From positions 254,398 through 318,397 of the forward strand of contig NZ_JAKNTA010000010.1 of assembly GCF_022288725.1 (NCBI RefSeq): a stretch of DNA of 64,000 bases, written 5' to 3'. Source of the DNA: Kitasatospora sp. A2-31. GTDB lineage: Bacteria; Actinomycetota; Actinomycetes; Streptomycetales; Streptomycetaceae. The stretch's first letter is position 1. Every line of letters starts with the position of its first letter. The notes below the pieces were generated by a model. That model searched no databases and was not told the DNA's origin. It saw only the letters and a program-made list of their open reading frames with translations. Position numbers and translations under genes: made by a program. Below are positions 23,267-31,517 of the stretch, in pieces.

Positions 23267-24871
23267 GTGAACCTGAGCGCAACGACGAACCCGACCGCTG
23301 CGGCCGCAAACGCCACCGCGCCCACCCGGCGCCCCCGGCGCCGGCGGGCCCCTCTCGCCGCCCTGACCACCGTGCTCCTGACCGCCGTCGGCCTGCCCGC
23401 CGTCACCGGCGCCGGACCGGCCTCGGCCGCATCGGACGCCGCCGGCGTGCGGGTCCCCGACCGCTACGCCCGGCAACAGCTCGCCTGGCAACCCTGCGCA
23501 GAGGCGCCCGCACTGGACTGCGCCACCATGGCCGTCCCCCGCGACTGGCACCACCCGGACGCCGGGCCCGACGTCACCGTCGCGGTCTCCCGGCACCGGG
23601 CCACCGACCCGGCGAAGCGGCGCGGCACGCTGCTGATGGCCGCGGGCGGGCCCGGCGGCGCCGGGCTGCTGCGCCCCGCCGGCTTCGTGCGCGCCGCACC
23701 GGCCGTCGGCGCGGCGTACGACGTGGTCGGCTTCGACCAGCGCGGGGTCGGCCACAGTACCCGGCCGACCTGCCAGACCGCGGAGGAGTTCCGGGACTTC
23801 TTCGCCGGGGACTTCCGCGACGACACCCCTGCCGACCGCGCCCGCGTCATCGCCGGCTCCCGCCAACTGGCGGCCGACTGCGAACGGCGCAGCGGAGGCC
23901 TGCTGCCGTACCTGACCACCGAGCAGACCGTTCGCGACCTCGACCTCTTCCGCGCGTTGCTCGGTGAGCGGCGGATCAGCTACTACGGCCCGTCCTACGC
24001 CACCATGATCGGCGCGTACTACGCGACACTCTTCCCGCAGCGGGTCGAGCGGATGGTGCTGGACAGCAACATCGGCTTCGACGGCACCTGGGAGCGCTTC
24101 GAGCTCGGGCAGCCGATGAGCTTCCAGCGCCGCTTCGAGGAGGACTTCCTCCCCTGGCTGGCCGCTCGTGACAGCACCTACCACTACGGCGCCACTGTGG
24201 CCGAGGCGAAGGCGCACTGGGAGCGGCGGCGCGCCGCCCTGCACGACGCCCCGCTCACCGACGGCGCCCTCACCGTCGGCCCCAACCAGCTGGACAGCGG
24301 CACCATCCAGGCCGTCTACCAGGAGAAGGACGGCTTCCCCGCGCTGGCCGCCGCCCTCGCGGCGCTCGAGGATTGGCCGGCGGCGGACCCCGCCGGCCGG
24401 CAGGCCGCGAACCAGGTGTTCGGCCGGTACCTCTCGCCGGAGTTCCTCGCCGAGTACTTCGCGGTGACCTGCGCCGACACGCCGTGGACACGAGACCTCA
24501 CCATCTGGGCCGAGCGCGGCGCCGAGTACACCGCCCGATGGCCTCTGGCGGGGGCCCGGACGCTCGCGTTCTCGGCGGTCTGCGCCTCGTGGCCGGCGCC
24601 AACGGCGCCCCGGGTGCGGGTCACGGGCGCGGGTCTGCCGCCGACGCTGATGCTCAACTCGGTGCACGATCCGGCCACCTACTACGAGGCGGCGCTCGGC
24701 GCGCACCGGGCGCTGCGCGGATCGCGCCTGGTCACGGTCACCGGAAACGGCGACCACGGCCAGTACCCCGGCCCCGACGACTGCGTCCGCGACCTCGTCG
24801 ACTCCTACCTGCTGGCCGATCGGATACCCGGCCGCGACGTCAGTTGCGGCGCGCCGCAGCTGACGTCCTGA
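23267..24871 (+). CDS. Secreted alpha/beta hydrolase, tripeptidyl aminopeptidase-like
   Basis: Exported protein of 534 aa related to the SlpD/SlpE and TAP peptidases of streptomycetes (family S33). An Arg-rich n-region and hydrophobic stretch (APLAALTTVLLTAVGLPAVTG) form the signal peptide. The oxyanion region is MAAGGPGGAG, the nucleophile elbow SYYGPSYATMIG, the C-terminal TAP-type domain holds the acid in LNSVHDPATYYE, and the His is in GNGDHGQYPG. The elbow is Gly-Pro-Ser-Tyr-Ala instead of the usual Gly-x-Ser-Tyr-Gly. Cysteine pairs suggest disulfides. GTG at 23267 follows CAGGATC. Expected to release N-terminal peptides from extracellular proteins; specificity unknown. Confidence 0.88.
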   Translation: MNLSATTNPTAAAANATAPTRRPRRRRAPLAALTTVLLTAVGLPAVTGAGPASAASDAAGVRVPDRYARQQLAWQPCAEAPALDCATMAVPRDWHHPDAGPDVTVAVSRHRATDPAKRRGTLLMAAGGPGGAGLLRPAGFVRAAPAVGAAYDVVGFDQRGVGHSTRPTCQTAEEFRDFFAGDFRDDTPADRARVIAGSRQLAADCERRSGGLLPYLTTEQTVRDLDLFRALLGERRISYYGPSYATMIGAYYATLFPQRVERMVLDSNIGFDGTWERFELGQPMSFQRRFEEDFLPWLAARDSTYHYGATVAEAKAHWERRRAALHDAPLTDGALTVGPNQLDSGTIQAVYQEKDGFPALAAALAALEDWPAADPAGRQAANQVFGRYLSPEFLAEYFAVTCADTPWTRDLTIWAERGAEYTARWPLAGARTLAFSAVCASWPAPTAPRVRVTGAGLPPTLMLNSVHDPATYYEAALGAHRALRGSRLVTVTGNGDHGQYPGPDDCVRDLVDSYLLADRIPGRDVSCGAPQLTS

Positions 24872-24942
24872 CCGCCGGACGACCACCGGCTGCTGCTGGC
24901 GACGGCGGCGCGGACCCGCGCCGCGCCCCCGGCCGAACGCGG

Positions 24943-24974
24943 CGGTGGCCGCCGGAGGGATCCGGCGGCCACCG
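24943..24974. terminator. Bidirectional stem-loop terminator
   Basis: CGGTGGCCGCCGGA (24943-24956) pairs with 24961-24974, a 14-bp perfect stem with a 4-nt loop. It lies between the convergent hydrolase and I36-like genes. Confidence 0.8.
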
Positions 24975-25024
24975 AGGGCGTCAGCAGGACGGAGACGCGG
25001 GCAGGTGGGCGGGGCAGGGTCGTG

Positions 25025-25390
25025 TCAGGGGCGGTCCAAGGTGATGGAGTTGACCGGGGTGAGGTCGGCCCAGACGCCGTTCTGGGCCGGCATGTCGTAG
25101 TTGCAGTTGGTGCCGTTGTAGCCGAGGCAGAGGTGGGCGTGGGCTCCGCCGGACTGGTTGTTCAGGACCCAGTGCCAGCCGGTCTTGTTCTGCAGGTTGT
25201 GGGCGCCGTAGCTCCAGAAGATGTCGGTCGGCGGGGTGGAGGTGGGGGCGCCCTCGCCGTAGATGCAGACCGCCCCGTACGGGCAGCCGTCCCAGGCACC
25301 GTCGGCCGCCTGGGCGCCGGTGGCACCCACGGTGGTGACGGCGGCGGTCGCCAGCGCGAGCGCGGCGGCGGCGTGGAGGATCTTGCGCAT
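25025..25390 (-). CDS. Secreted peptidase-inhibitor I36/crystallin-like small protein
   Basis: Exported protein of 121 aa with signal peptide MRKILHAAAALALATAAVTTVGATGAQA. The mature region, DGAWDGCPYGAVCIYGEG then NLQNKTGWHWVLNNQSGG and CLGYNGTNC, has the G-C-P-x-G-x-V-C-I-Y Greek-key style of the actinobacterial I36 (SMPI-like) and beta/gamma-crystallin-like small secreted proteins, with four Cys that could form two disulfides. ATG at 25390 follows GAGGAGATCC. Role could be metalloprotease inhibition or cell-wall association; neither is shown here. Confidence 0.8.
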   Translation of the reverse strand: MRKILHAAAALALATAAVTTVGATGAQAADGAWDGCPYGAVCIYGEGAPTSTPPTDIFWSYGAHNLQNKTGWHWVLNNQSGGAHAHLCLGYNGTNCNYDMPAQNGVWADLTPVNSITLDRP

Positions 25391-25685
25391 GGTGGATCTC
25401 CTCTGATGTGGCTGGTCTGGCCAGTGCTCAGCAGCGTAGGAGCGGTCCGGCGGCAGCGGTCCCTGACGGATGACAGGGTGGCGGTGCCACGAAGGGGCGG
25501 CCGCCGGGGCAGACACCGTGCCGACGCGGACCGGCGCGACGCGGACCGGCCCGACGCGGCTCGGTGCGGGCCGGCATCACGGCGGCATCCCGCCGCCGCA
25601 CCGTCCACCCCGCGCCACCCACGCGCCACCCGACCCGCGGCCGGGCCCCGCTCCCGAGCGGGAACGGAGCCTGGCCGGCGGTCCG

Positions 25686-27785
25686 CTACTGCGGCGCCTG
25701 GGCGTAGCCTGCGGGCCGGGCGGTGAAGGTGCCCCGGCCCTGGGTGCGACTGCGCAACCTGGTCGCGTAGCCGAAGAGTTCGGCCAGCGGCACGGTGGCC
25801 GTCACGACCGCCGTGCCGCCCCTCGGCACCGAGCCGTTCACCCGGCCGCGGCGCGCCGCGAGGTCGCCCAGCACACCGCCCACAGCGTCCTCGGGCACGG
25901 TCACCGTGACCTCGGTGACCGGCTCCAGCAGCAGCGGGCGGCAGCGCCGCAGCGCCTCGCGCAGGGCGAGGCGTCCGGCGGTGCGGAAGGCCAGGTCCGA
26001 CGAGTCCTTGGCGTGGGTGGCCCCGTCGGTCAGCGTGACCAGCACGCCGGTGACCGGGTGGCCGCCCAGCGGCCCCTCGGCGAGCGCGTCGCGGCAACCC
26101 GCCTCGACCGCCTGGACGTACTCCTTCGGAACCCGCCCGCCGGTGACGGTGGAGCGGAACTCGAACCCCTCCGCCGCCCCGGCGCCGTCGCCGCCCACCA
26201 GCGGCGCCACGTCGAGGACGACGTGGGCGAACTGGCCTGCGCCGCCGTCCTGTTTGACGTGCCGGTGGACCAGTCCGGTCACGCCCGCCGCGATGGTCTC
26301 CCGGTAGGCGACCTGCGGCCGTCCGACGGTGACCTCCAGCCCGTGACCGACCTGACGGATCTTCTCCACCGCCACCTCCAGATGCAGTTCACCCATGCCG
26401 GACAGCACCCGCTGACCCGTCTCCGGGTCGGTGCGGACCACCAGCGACGGGTCCTCCTCCGCCAGCCGGGCCAGCGCTGTGGCCAGCCGGTCGGTGTCGA
26501 CGGCGTGCCGGGCCTCGACGGCCACCGTGACCACCGGGTCGGCGGTGACGGTCGGCTCCAGGACCAGCGGCTCGCCGGGCGTGCAGAGCGTGGCGCCCGC
26601 GCGGGCGGCCTTCGCCCCGACCACGGCGACGATGTCGCCCGCGGTCGCCGACTCGGTCTCGGCGTGCCGGTCGGCCTGCACCCGCAGGATCCGGCCGATC
26701 CGCTCGGTGCGTCCCGTTCCCGCGTCCAGCACGGTGTCCCCCTTCCGCAGAGTGCCCGAGTAGATCCGCAGGTAGGTGAGCCGGCCGGTGGCGGTGGCGT
26801 TCACCTTGAACACCAGTCCCGCGAACGGACCCGCCGGGTCGGCGACGCGCTCCTGCTCGGCGCCGTCGTACTCGCCGCGCACGGCGGGCACGTCCAGCGG
26901 CGAGGGCAGGTACGCGGTCACGGCGGCCAGCAGCGGCTCGATCCCCCGGTTGCGGTAGGCCGAGCCGCAGAGCACGACCACGGCCTCGCCGGTGCGGGTG
27001 AGGTCGCGCAGGGCGGCGGCCAGCGTGCCGGAAGCCAGCGACCCGTGGTCGCAGAACTCCTCCAGCGCGCCCGGGTGCAGCCCGGCCACGGCCTCGTCGA
27101 GCTCCCGGCGGCGCCGTTCGGCCTCCTCCCGCAGGTCCGCGGGCACGGGGCCCTCGCGGTAGCCGTCCGCGCCGGGGCCGTCCGTCCAGGTGAGGGCGCG
27201 CATGCCGAGCAGGTCGACCACGCCGGTGAAGCCGTCCTCCCGGCCGATCGGCAGCTGGACGGCCAGTGGCGCCGGATGGAGCCGTTCCCTGATGGAGGCG
27301 ACCGCGGCGTCGAGGTCGGCGCCGGCACGGTCGAGCTTGTTGACGAACGCGATGCGCGGCACGCCGTGCCGGTCCGCCTGGCGCCAGACCGATTCGCTCT
27401 GCGGCTCGACGCCCGCGACGGCGTCGAACACCGCCACCGCTCCGTCGAGCACGCGCAGCGAACGCTCCACCTCGTCCGCGAAGTCCACGTGGCCCGGCGT
27501 GTCGATCAGGTTGATCCGGTGGCCGTCCCAGGAGCAGCTGACGGCGGCGGCGAAGATGGTGATGCCGCGGTCGCGCTCCTGCGGGTCGAAGTCGGTGACG
27601 GTGGTGCCGTCGTGGACCTCGCCGCGCTTGTGGGTGGCGCCGGTCAGGAAGAGGATCCGCTCGGTGACGGTGGTCTTGCCGGCGTCCACGTGGGCGAGGA
27701 TGCCGAGGTTGCGAACCGTCGCGATCGCGGCGGTGGCAGCAGTGGTCGTGCCGGCGGTGGTCGTGGTGACGAGGTCGGTGCGCAT
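25686..27785 (-). CDS. fusA: Elongation factor G paralogue
   Basis: Translational GTPase of 699 aa. G1 is AHVDAGKTT (31-39), G2 DRGITI, G3 DTPGHVDF and G4 NKLDR, followed by domains II-V typical of EF-G (MGELHLEVAVEKI, VTGGRVPKEYVQAVEAGCRDAL, and the C-terminal LFGYATRLRSRTQGRGTFT block). The switch I sequence DRGITI replaces the usual ERGITI, and an Ala/Thr-rich N-terminus precedes G1. It is not beside rpsL/rpsG/tuf and so is the extra EF-G of streptomycetes (FusB-like), with a possible role in stress, ribosome recycling or antibiotic tolerance. ATG at 27785 follows GAAAGG. Confidence 0.93.
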   Translation of the reverse strand: MRTDLVTTTTAGTTTAATAAIATVRNLGILAHVDAGKTTVTERILFLTGATHKRGEVHDGTTVTDFDPQERDRGITIFAAAVSCSWDGHRINLIDTPGHVDFADEVERSLRVLDGAVAVFDAVAGVEPQSESVWRQADRHGVPRIAFVNKLDRAGADLDAAVASIRERLHPAPLAVQLPIGREDGFTGVVDLLGMRALTWTDGPGADGYREGPVPADLREEAERRRRELDEAVAGLHPGALEEFCDHGSLASGTLAAALRDLTRTGEAVVVLCGSAYRNRGIEPLLAAVTAYLPSPLDVPAVRGEYDGAEQERVADPAGPFAGLVFKVNATATGRLTYLRIYSGTLRKGDTVLDAGTGRTERIGRILRVQADRHAETESATAGDIVAVVGAKAARAGATLCTPGEPLVLEPTVTADPVVTVAVEARHAVDTDRLATALARLAEEDPSLVVRTDPETGQRVLSGMGELHLEVAVEKIRQVGHGLEVTVGRPQVAYRETIAAGVTGLVHRHVKQDGGAGQFAHVVLDVAPLVGGDGAGAAEGFEFRSTVTGGRVPKEYVQAVEAGCRDALAEGPLGGHPVTGVLVTLTDGATHAKDSSDLAFRTAGRLALREALRRCRPLLLEPVTEVTVTVPEDAVGGVLGDLAARRGRVNGSVPRGGTAVVTATVPLAELFGYATRLRSRTQGRGTFTARPAGYAQAPQ

Positions 27786-28000
27786 GGCCCGGTGCCTTTC
27801 ATGGCGTGACGAGGGGTCGGACTGCGCGATTCGCCGCGACGACGGCGCCGACGGGGCACGGCCGCGGAGAACACGGCCGTACGGGACATCGCCCGCCACC
27901 GACCCGGACCGGCCCGCCTGTGCGGAGCCGAATGCGGGAGTCGATCCGGCGGGTACCAACGGGTGTGGGGGGGACGTGCGGTTCAGGCGTTCGTCGCGGA
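27786..28000. other. Upstream region of the EF-G paralogue
   Basis: Short non-coding stretch that should hold the EF-G promoter. The remainder of the 950-bp interval up to 28734 contains the two features listed separately (28001-28186 and 28275-28558) and no other recognisable gene. Confidence 0.4.
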
Positions 28001-28186
28001 CTACCGGTGCCGGCCGCGCAGCGGGCACCGGGCGCACGAGGACACCAGGATCACCTCGTACCGGGACGAGGGAACGACGACAGCGGTGCGGTAGCGCACG
28101 ACCGGCCCCTCCCTGCACTCGTCACGGTGCGCCACCCCCGGGCCGGTGGGCAGCGCGTCTCCGGGAGCCGAGTGTAGGGAAGGCAC
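28001..28186 (-). CDS. Small ORF with CxxC motif, possible gene or gene fragment
   Basis: A 61-codon frame ending in RYRTAVVVPSSRYEVILVSSCARCPLRGRHR. Over the last 45 codons the third base is almost always G or C while first and second positions vary, which is how real genes in this genome look. The Cys-x2-Cys pair near the end suggests a small metal-binding protein or the tail of a degraded gene. The start is unclear: ATG at 28186 or a GTG at 28135 that opens the well-biased part. I do not recognise a family. Confidence 0.35.
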   Translation of the reverse strand: MPSLHSAPGDALPTGPGVAHRDECREGPVVRYRTAVVVPSSRYEVILVSSCARCPLRGRHR

Positions 28187-28274
28187 CAGACCACGGGCAC
28201 CCGGTTTTCCACGCCCGCCCCGGGGAGGACCGACGCACCGCGGGTCGAGGCCTTGAACTGCCCACGGGTGGCCA

Positions 28275-28558
28275 GACCGGCGGAATCACCGTGAAGTCGG
28301 GCACCGGCCTCTCGCGCCACGCCTCCTGCCGGCTCCAGACCTGCCCGGACTCCGGCGCGGAGCTGTTCCCCAGGAGGACTCCGCGACGACATGCGCCCCG
28401 CACCAGAGCGCGGCCATCCCACCGCTGGAGGACGACCTCGGCCTGACGAAGGCGATGCCGACATCGGCCTGCCTGTACTCCGGGCACCACCAACCCGCCG
28501 GCGCGCGCTCCTCGGTGGAGGCCTCCTCGTCGATGTCGGGCCAGTGCAGGAAGCCCAC
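28275..28558 (-). pseudogene. Frameshifted small zinc-ribbon-like protein gene
   Basis: The frame from ATG 28558 reads MGFLHWPDIDEEASTEER, then WWCPEYRQADVGIAFVRPRS and MAALWCGA before losing sense. Removing two bases from a GCGC at 28393-28396 would join it to a second frame reading CRRGVLLGNSSAPESGQ and RERPVPDFTVIPP. The joined sequence gives LWCGAC, a clean Cys-x2-Cys. The first pair would be WCPEY, with Tyr where a second Cys is expected. This is best explained as a decayed or mis-sequenced single zinc-ribbon protein of about 95 residues. Function unknown. Confidence 0.5.
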
Positions 28559-28734
28559 CGAACCGCCCTCCGTGTCGCCCCGGGAGCCGGGACCTCGTCA
28601 CTCGGACACGCCGTCACGTCACCCGCCGCCTCCCGGCACGGCGCTGCCGGCGCCCTCCGCCCGCCCCTCCCGCTCGCCGGCGGCGGCTGCGGTCGAACGT
28701 CCCGGAGCTCGCAAGCCGCGGCCCCGGTGACCCT

Positions 28735-29667
28735 TCAGGGGGTGTCGTGGCACGGTGGACGTGGGGGCGCAAGGGTCGAGGCAGGTGCGGAGGGGGCGAC
28801 GTCGCGCCGCCTGCGGCGGGCGGGGGCGCGGGGGCGGCCGAGCACGACGCCTGCCAACACCAGGGCGAGACCGGCCAGTTGCAGCGGGCCCAGCCTCTCC
28901 CCCGCGACCGCGGTGCCGAGCAGGACGCCGGTCAGCGGGTTGAGCAGCCCGAGCAGGCCGACCGTTCCGGCCGGCAGGTGCCGCAGGCCGGCGAACCAGG
29001 CGGCGAACGCCAGCGCAGTGGCCACCAGGGTCACGTAGCCGAAGGCGAGCAGCTGCGGCAAGGTCGGCGCGGGCGGGGCGCCCTCGACGGCCACGGCGAC
29101 CGGGAGCAGCAGCAGCCCGCCCGCCGTCAGCTGCCAGGACGTCGAGGCCAGCACGTCGGCGCCGTCCCGCCACCGACCGGCGAGGACGTAGCCGCCTGAG
29201 GAGACCAGCATGGCCGCCGCCGAAGCGGCGAGCCCCGGCAGGCTCACCGCACCCGGCCGGGTGAGCAGCATCAGCCCGACGCCGCCCAGCCCCACCGACG
29301 CCCCGACCAGGTGGGCGCGGGCCGGCCGTTCGGCCACCAGGGCCCAGGCGATCAGCATCATCGCCAGCGGGGAGGCCGCCATGACGGTCGAGGCCACGCT
29401 GGTGGCCAGCAGCTGGGAGGCGACGTAGAGCAGGACGAAGAACACGGCCGTGTTCAGCAGGCCGAGCACCGCCGAGCGCCACCACCACGCACCGCGCGGC
29501 CGGCGCGGCCGGAGCGCCAGCAGGACCAGTCCGGCGGGCAGGGCGCGCAGGGCAGCGCCCCAGAGCGGGCGGTCGGCCGGGAGGAACTCGTGGGTGACGT
29601 AGTAGTTGGCGCCCCATGCCACCGGGGCGACGGCGGTCAGCAGCACCCAGCGGAGATTGGCTTCCAT
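28735..29667 (-). CDS. EamA/DMT-family transporter (pair 2)
   Basis: Ten-helix exporter of 310 aa, MEANLRWVLLTAVAPVAWGANYY at the start, paralogous to the gene at 20676 (shared TAxAPxxWG, LRALPAGL, SWQLTAGGLLLxPV and LxxLLxPxxGxxLG segments). Its tail is Arg/Pro-rich. ATG at 29667 lies at the centre of a 22-bp perfect palindrome; an in-frame ATG ten codons upstream (29697) is an alternative. A TATATT box seven bases before 29667 fits a leaderless transcript, as in pair 1. It is divergent from a MarR gene that should repress it. Exported compound unknown. Confidence 0.9.
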   Translation of the reverse strand: MEANLRWVLLTAVAPVAWGANYYVTHEFLPADRPLWGAALRALPAGLVLLALRPRRPRGAWWWRSAVLGLLNTAVFFVLLYVASQLLATSVASTVMAASPLAMMLIAWALVAERPARAHLVGASVGLGGVGLMLLTRPGAVSLPGLAASAAAMLVSSGGYVLAGRWRDGADVLASTSWQLTAGGLLLLPVAVAVEGAPPAPTLPQLLAFGYVTLVATALAFAAWFAGLRHLPAGTVGLLGLLNPLTGVLLGTAVAGERLGPLQLAGLALVLAGVVLGRPRAPARRRRRDVAPSAPASTLAPPRPPCHDTP

Positions 29668-29693
29668 GGAAGCCAATATATCTTCCCGGGAAG
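29656..29693. promoter_or_regulatory. MarR operator pair, pair 2
   Basis: Two 12-bp palindromes, CTTCCATGGAAG (29661-29672, inside a 22-bp perfect palindrome 29656-29677) and CTTCCCGGGAAG (29682-29693), centred 21 bp apart. Read toward the EamA gene the 9-bp spacer is ATATATTGG, containing a TATATT -10-like box. The inner site covers the EamA start codon. Confidence 0.8.
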
Positions 29694-29714
29694 CCATCCG
29701 GCTAGGATGGCCGC

Positions 29715-30284
29715 ATGGAGCAGCAGCACGGCGACCCGGCCACGCAGCCCGGCCCGACGGCGAACCCGACCCCTCCCCCCACCCCGGACCACGTGGCCGG
29801 CATCCAGGCCGAGTGGCGCCGCGAGCGGCCCGACCTCGACGTCTCCCCGCAGGCCGTCATCGGCCGGCTCCACCGCCTGGCCGCCCGCCTCACCGACGAG
29901 CTCGGCCTGGTGTACGGGCGCTACGGCCTCGGCGAGGGCGAGTTCGACGTGCTCGCCGCGCTGCGCCGCGCCGGCGCCCCGTTCGAGCGCGCCCCCGGCG
30001 AGCTGGCCGCCCACACGATGGTCACCACCGGCGCGATGACCAAGCGGATCGACCGGCTGGAGCGGGCCGGGCTGGTCACCCGCCGGCGCAGCGAGGAGGA
30101 CGGGCGCGCCCGCGTCGTCGCCCTCACCGAGGCCGGCCGCCGGCTGATCGACGAGGCCTTCACCGCCCACATGCGCAACGAGCACCGCCTGCTGAGCCTG
30201 CTCAGCCCCGAGGAGTCGGCCGCCCTCGAGGCGCTGCTGACCACCTGGCAGCAGCGCCTGGACCACCGGCCCCCGCCCGCCTGA
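29715..30284 (+). CDS. MarR-family regulator (pair 2)
   Basis: Winged-helix regulator of 189 aa with a Pro/Thr-rich N-terminal 25 residues. The core RRERPDLDVSPQAVIGRLHRLAARL, FDVLAALRRAGAPF, HTMVTTGAMTKRIDRLERAGLV and wing RRSEEDGRARVVALTEAG closely parallel the MarR protein at 20058. It is divergent from an EamA exporter, with two operator palindromes between. ATG at 29715 has AGGAT seven bases upstream. Expected to be an autoregulated repressor released by a small-molecule ligand that the exporter removes. Confidence 0.9.
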   Translation: MEQQHGDPATQPGPTANPTPPPTPDHVAGIQAEWRRERPDLDVSPQAVIGRLHRLAARLTDELGLVYGRYGLGEGEFDVLAALRRAGAPFERAPGELAAHTMVTTGAMTKRIDRLERAGLVTRRRSEEDGRARVVALTEAGRRLIDEAFTAHMRNEHRLLSLLSPEESAALEALLTTWQQRLDHRPPPA

Positions 30285-30352
30285 CGCCCGCCCCGCCCGC
30301 CTGACGCCCCCACCACCCGACCGGCGCCCCGCCCCGCCCGCCTGACGCCCGC
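30274..30352. repeat. Three copies of an 18-bp repeat at the end of MarR gene 2
   Basis: CCCGCCCGCCTGACGCCC occurs three times between about 30275 and 30350, the first copy spanning the MarR stop codon. It looks like local duplication of the gene's 3' end. Confidence 0.65.
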
Positions 30353-30518
30353 GCCACCGACCGACGCCCCGCCACCGGCGACCCCACCGAAAGCCGCGGA
30401 CCGACACCCGGCCCGCGCGCCGCCCGGCCCCGGACCGTCGCGGACCGCCCCCTCCTCCCACCGGTCGCCGACGCGAGCGGTCTGCCGCCGTGAACGGTGC
30501 GGGACCGGCGCCCGGGGC

Positions 30519-31517
30519 CTACTTGAACCAGCCGAGATCGCCGGCGATCGGTGAGCCCTGCCGGTCGTAGAGGTGCCAGGCCGACGCCTTGGCCCCGGCG
30601 GGCCGGGACATCACCAACCAGCGGGACTCGGATCCCGTTCCAAGGCCCCTCAGCGGCACCTCGCTGGTGGTGCCGTCCGTCCACGTCACCGTCGCCCTGC
30701 CGACCGACGGCCCGACCGCCACCACCAGCACGTCGACCGGCGGCTCGGTCTCGCCCTTGCCGCGGTAGCCGATCAGTGCGCCTTCGCCGGTGGCACCCGT
30801 CAGGCCCGTCCCGGCCCGGGCCCCTGGGGCCGGCGTCAGGAAGGTGTGGTCGTCGGGCATCCGGACACCGTCGACGGTCAGGTAGACATCGACGATGTCC
30901 TGTCCGGGCTGCCAGTACTGGTCGATGGCGGCCGCCGTCGGCTCGGTCAGGTCGGAGCCAGCCGTCCGCTGCTCCTGCCAGATCGTCCGGGCCTGCGCGA
31001 GCGCCTGCAGTCGGTCGGCCGCGGCCGGCCAGAGCGCGGCGACAGCCTTCCACGCCCGGCCGTCCGCCGTTCCCTCGCCCACCACCGTCCGCGCAGCGGA
31101 GAGCGGATCGCGCTCCCCCCGAGGGCTCGCCTCGACCCCGCTCCCGACCGCCGGGGGCACCGCCGGGCCGACCGCCGGCTCCGGGACCACCGGCCCGGGC
31201 TCGACCAGCGGGGCCGGGCCGCCGGCGGCCGGAACCGCCACGCCGGCGGCTGCCGGACCGTCGTGCAGGCCGACCGCGCCCGCACCGGCCACCAGCACCG
31301 CCGAGCCCAGCACCACCGCGCCGACCAGCGTCCTGCGGCGCCGACGGATCCGCCGCCCCCCTGCGACCGCGGCGCCGACCGGAGCCGGCCCCACGCGGAC
31401 CGCCTCGGCCGCCTCCGCGAGCCCGGAGCCGATCAGCGCCGTCGCACCGTCCGCCGCGCCCGCGCCACCCGGCCCACCCGCACCGTCCAGACCGTTCACA
31501 CCGTCCAGACCATTCAC
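30519..31517 (-). CDS. Membrane protein paired with ECF sigma factor, probable regulator
   Basis: Protein of 332 aa with a short cytoplasmic part (GATALIGSGLAEAAEAVRVG, then RRIRRRRR), one transmembrane helix (TLVGAVVLGSAVLVAGAGAVG), a Pro/Ala-rich stalk and an extracytoplasmic domain of about 190 residues (KAVAALWPAAADRLQALAQARTIWQEQ; VDVYLTVDGVRMPDDHTFL). GTG at 31517 overlaps the stop of the upstream sigma gene (GTGA) and follows GGAGG, so the two are coupled. Position and topology fit an anti-sigma or co-regulator, although no zinc-binding HxxxCxxC motif is present. I do not recognise the outer domain. Confidence 0.75.
   Translation of the reverse strand: MNGLDGVNGLDGAGGPGGAGAADGATALIGSGLAEAAEAVRVGPAPVGAAVAGGRRIRRRRRTLVGAVVLGSAVLVAGAGAVGLHDGPAAAGVAVPAAGGPAPLVEPGPVVPEPAVGPAVPPAVGSGVEASPRGERDPLSAARTVVGEGTADGRAWKAVAALWPAAADRLQALAQARTIWQEQRTAGSDLTEPTAAAIDQYWQPGQDIVDVYLTVDGVRMPDDHTFLTPAPGARAGTGLTGATGEGALIGYRGKGETEPPVDVLVVAVGPSVGRATVTWTDGTTSEVPLRGLGTGSESRWLVMSRPAGAKASAWHLYDRQGSPIAGDLGWFK

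Noticed and set aside
25391..25685. Short frames between the I36-like and EF-G genes
   Set aside because: The region consists of GACGCGGACCGG-like repeats and the promoter of the I36-like gene; translations have no gene-like features.
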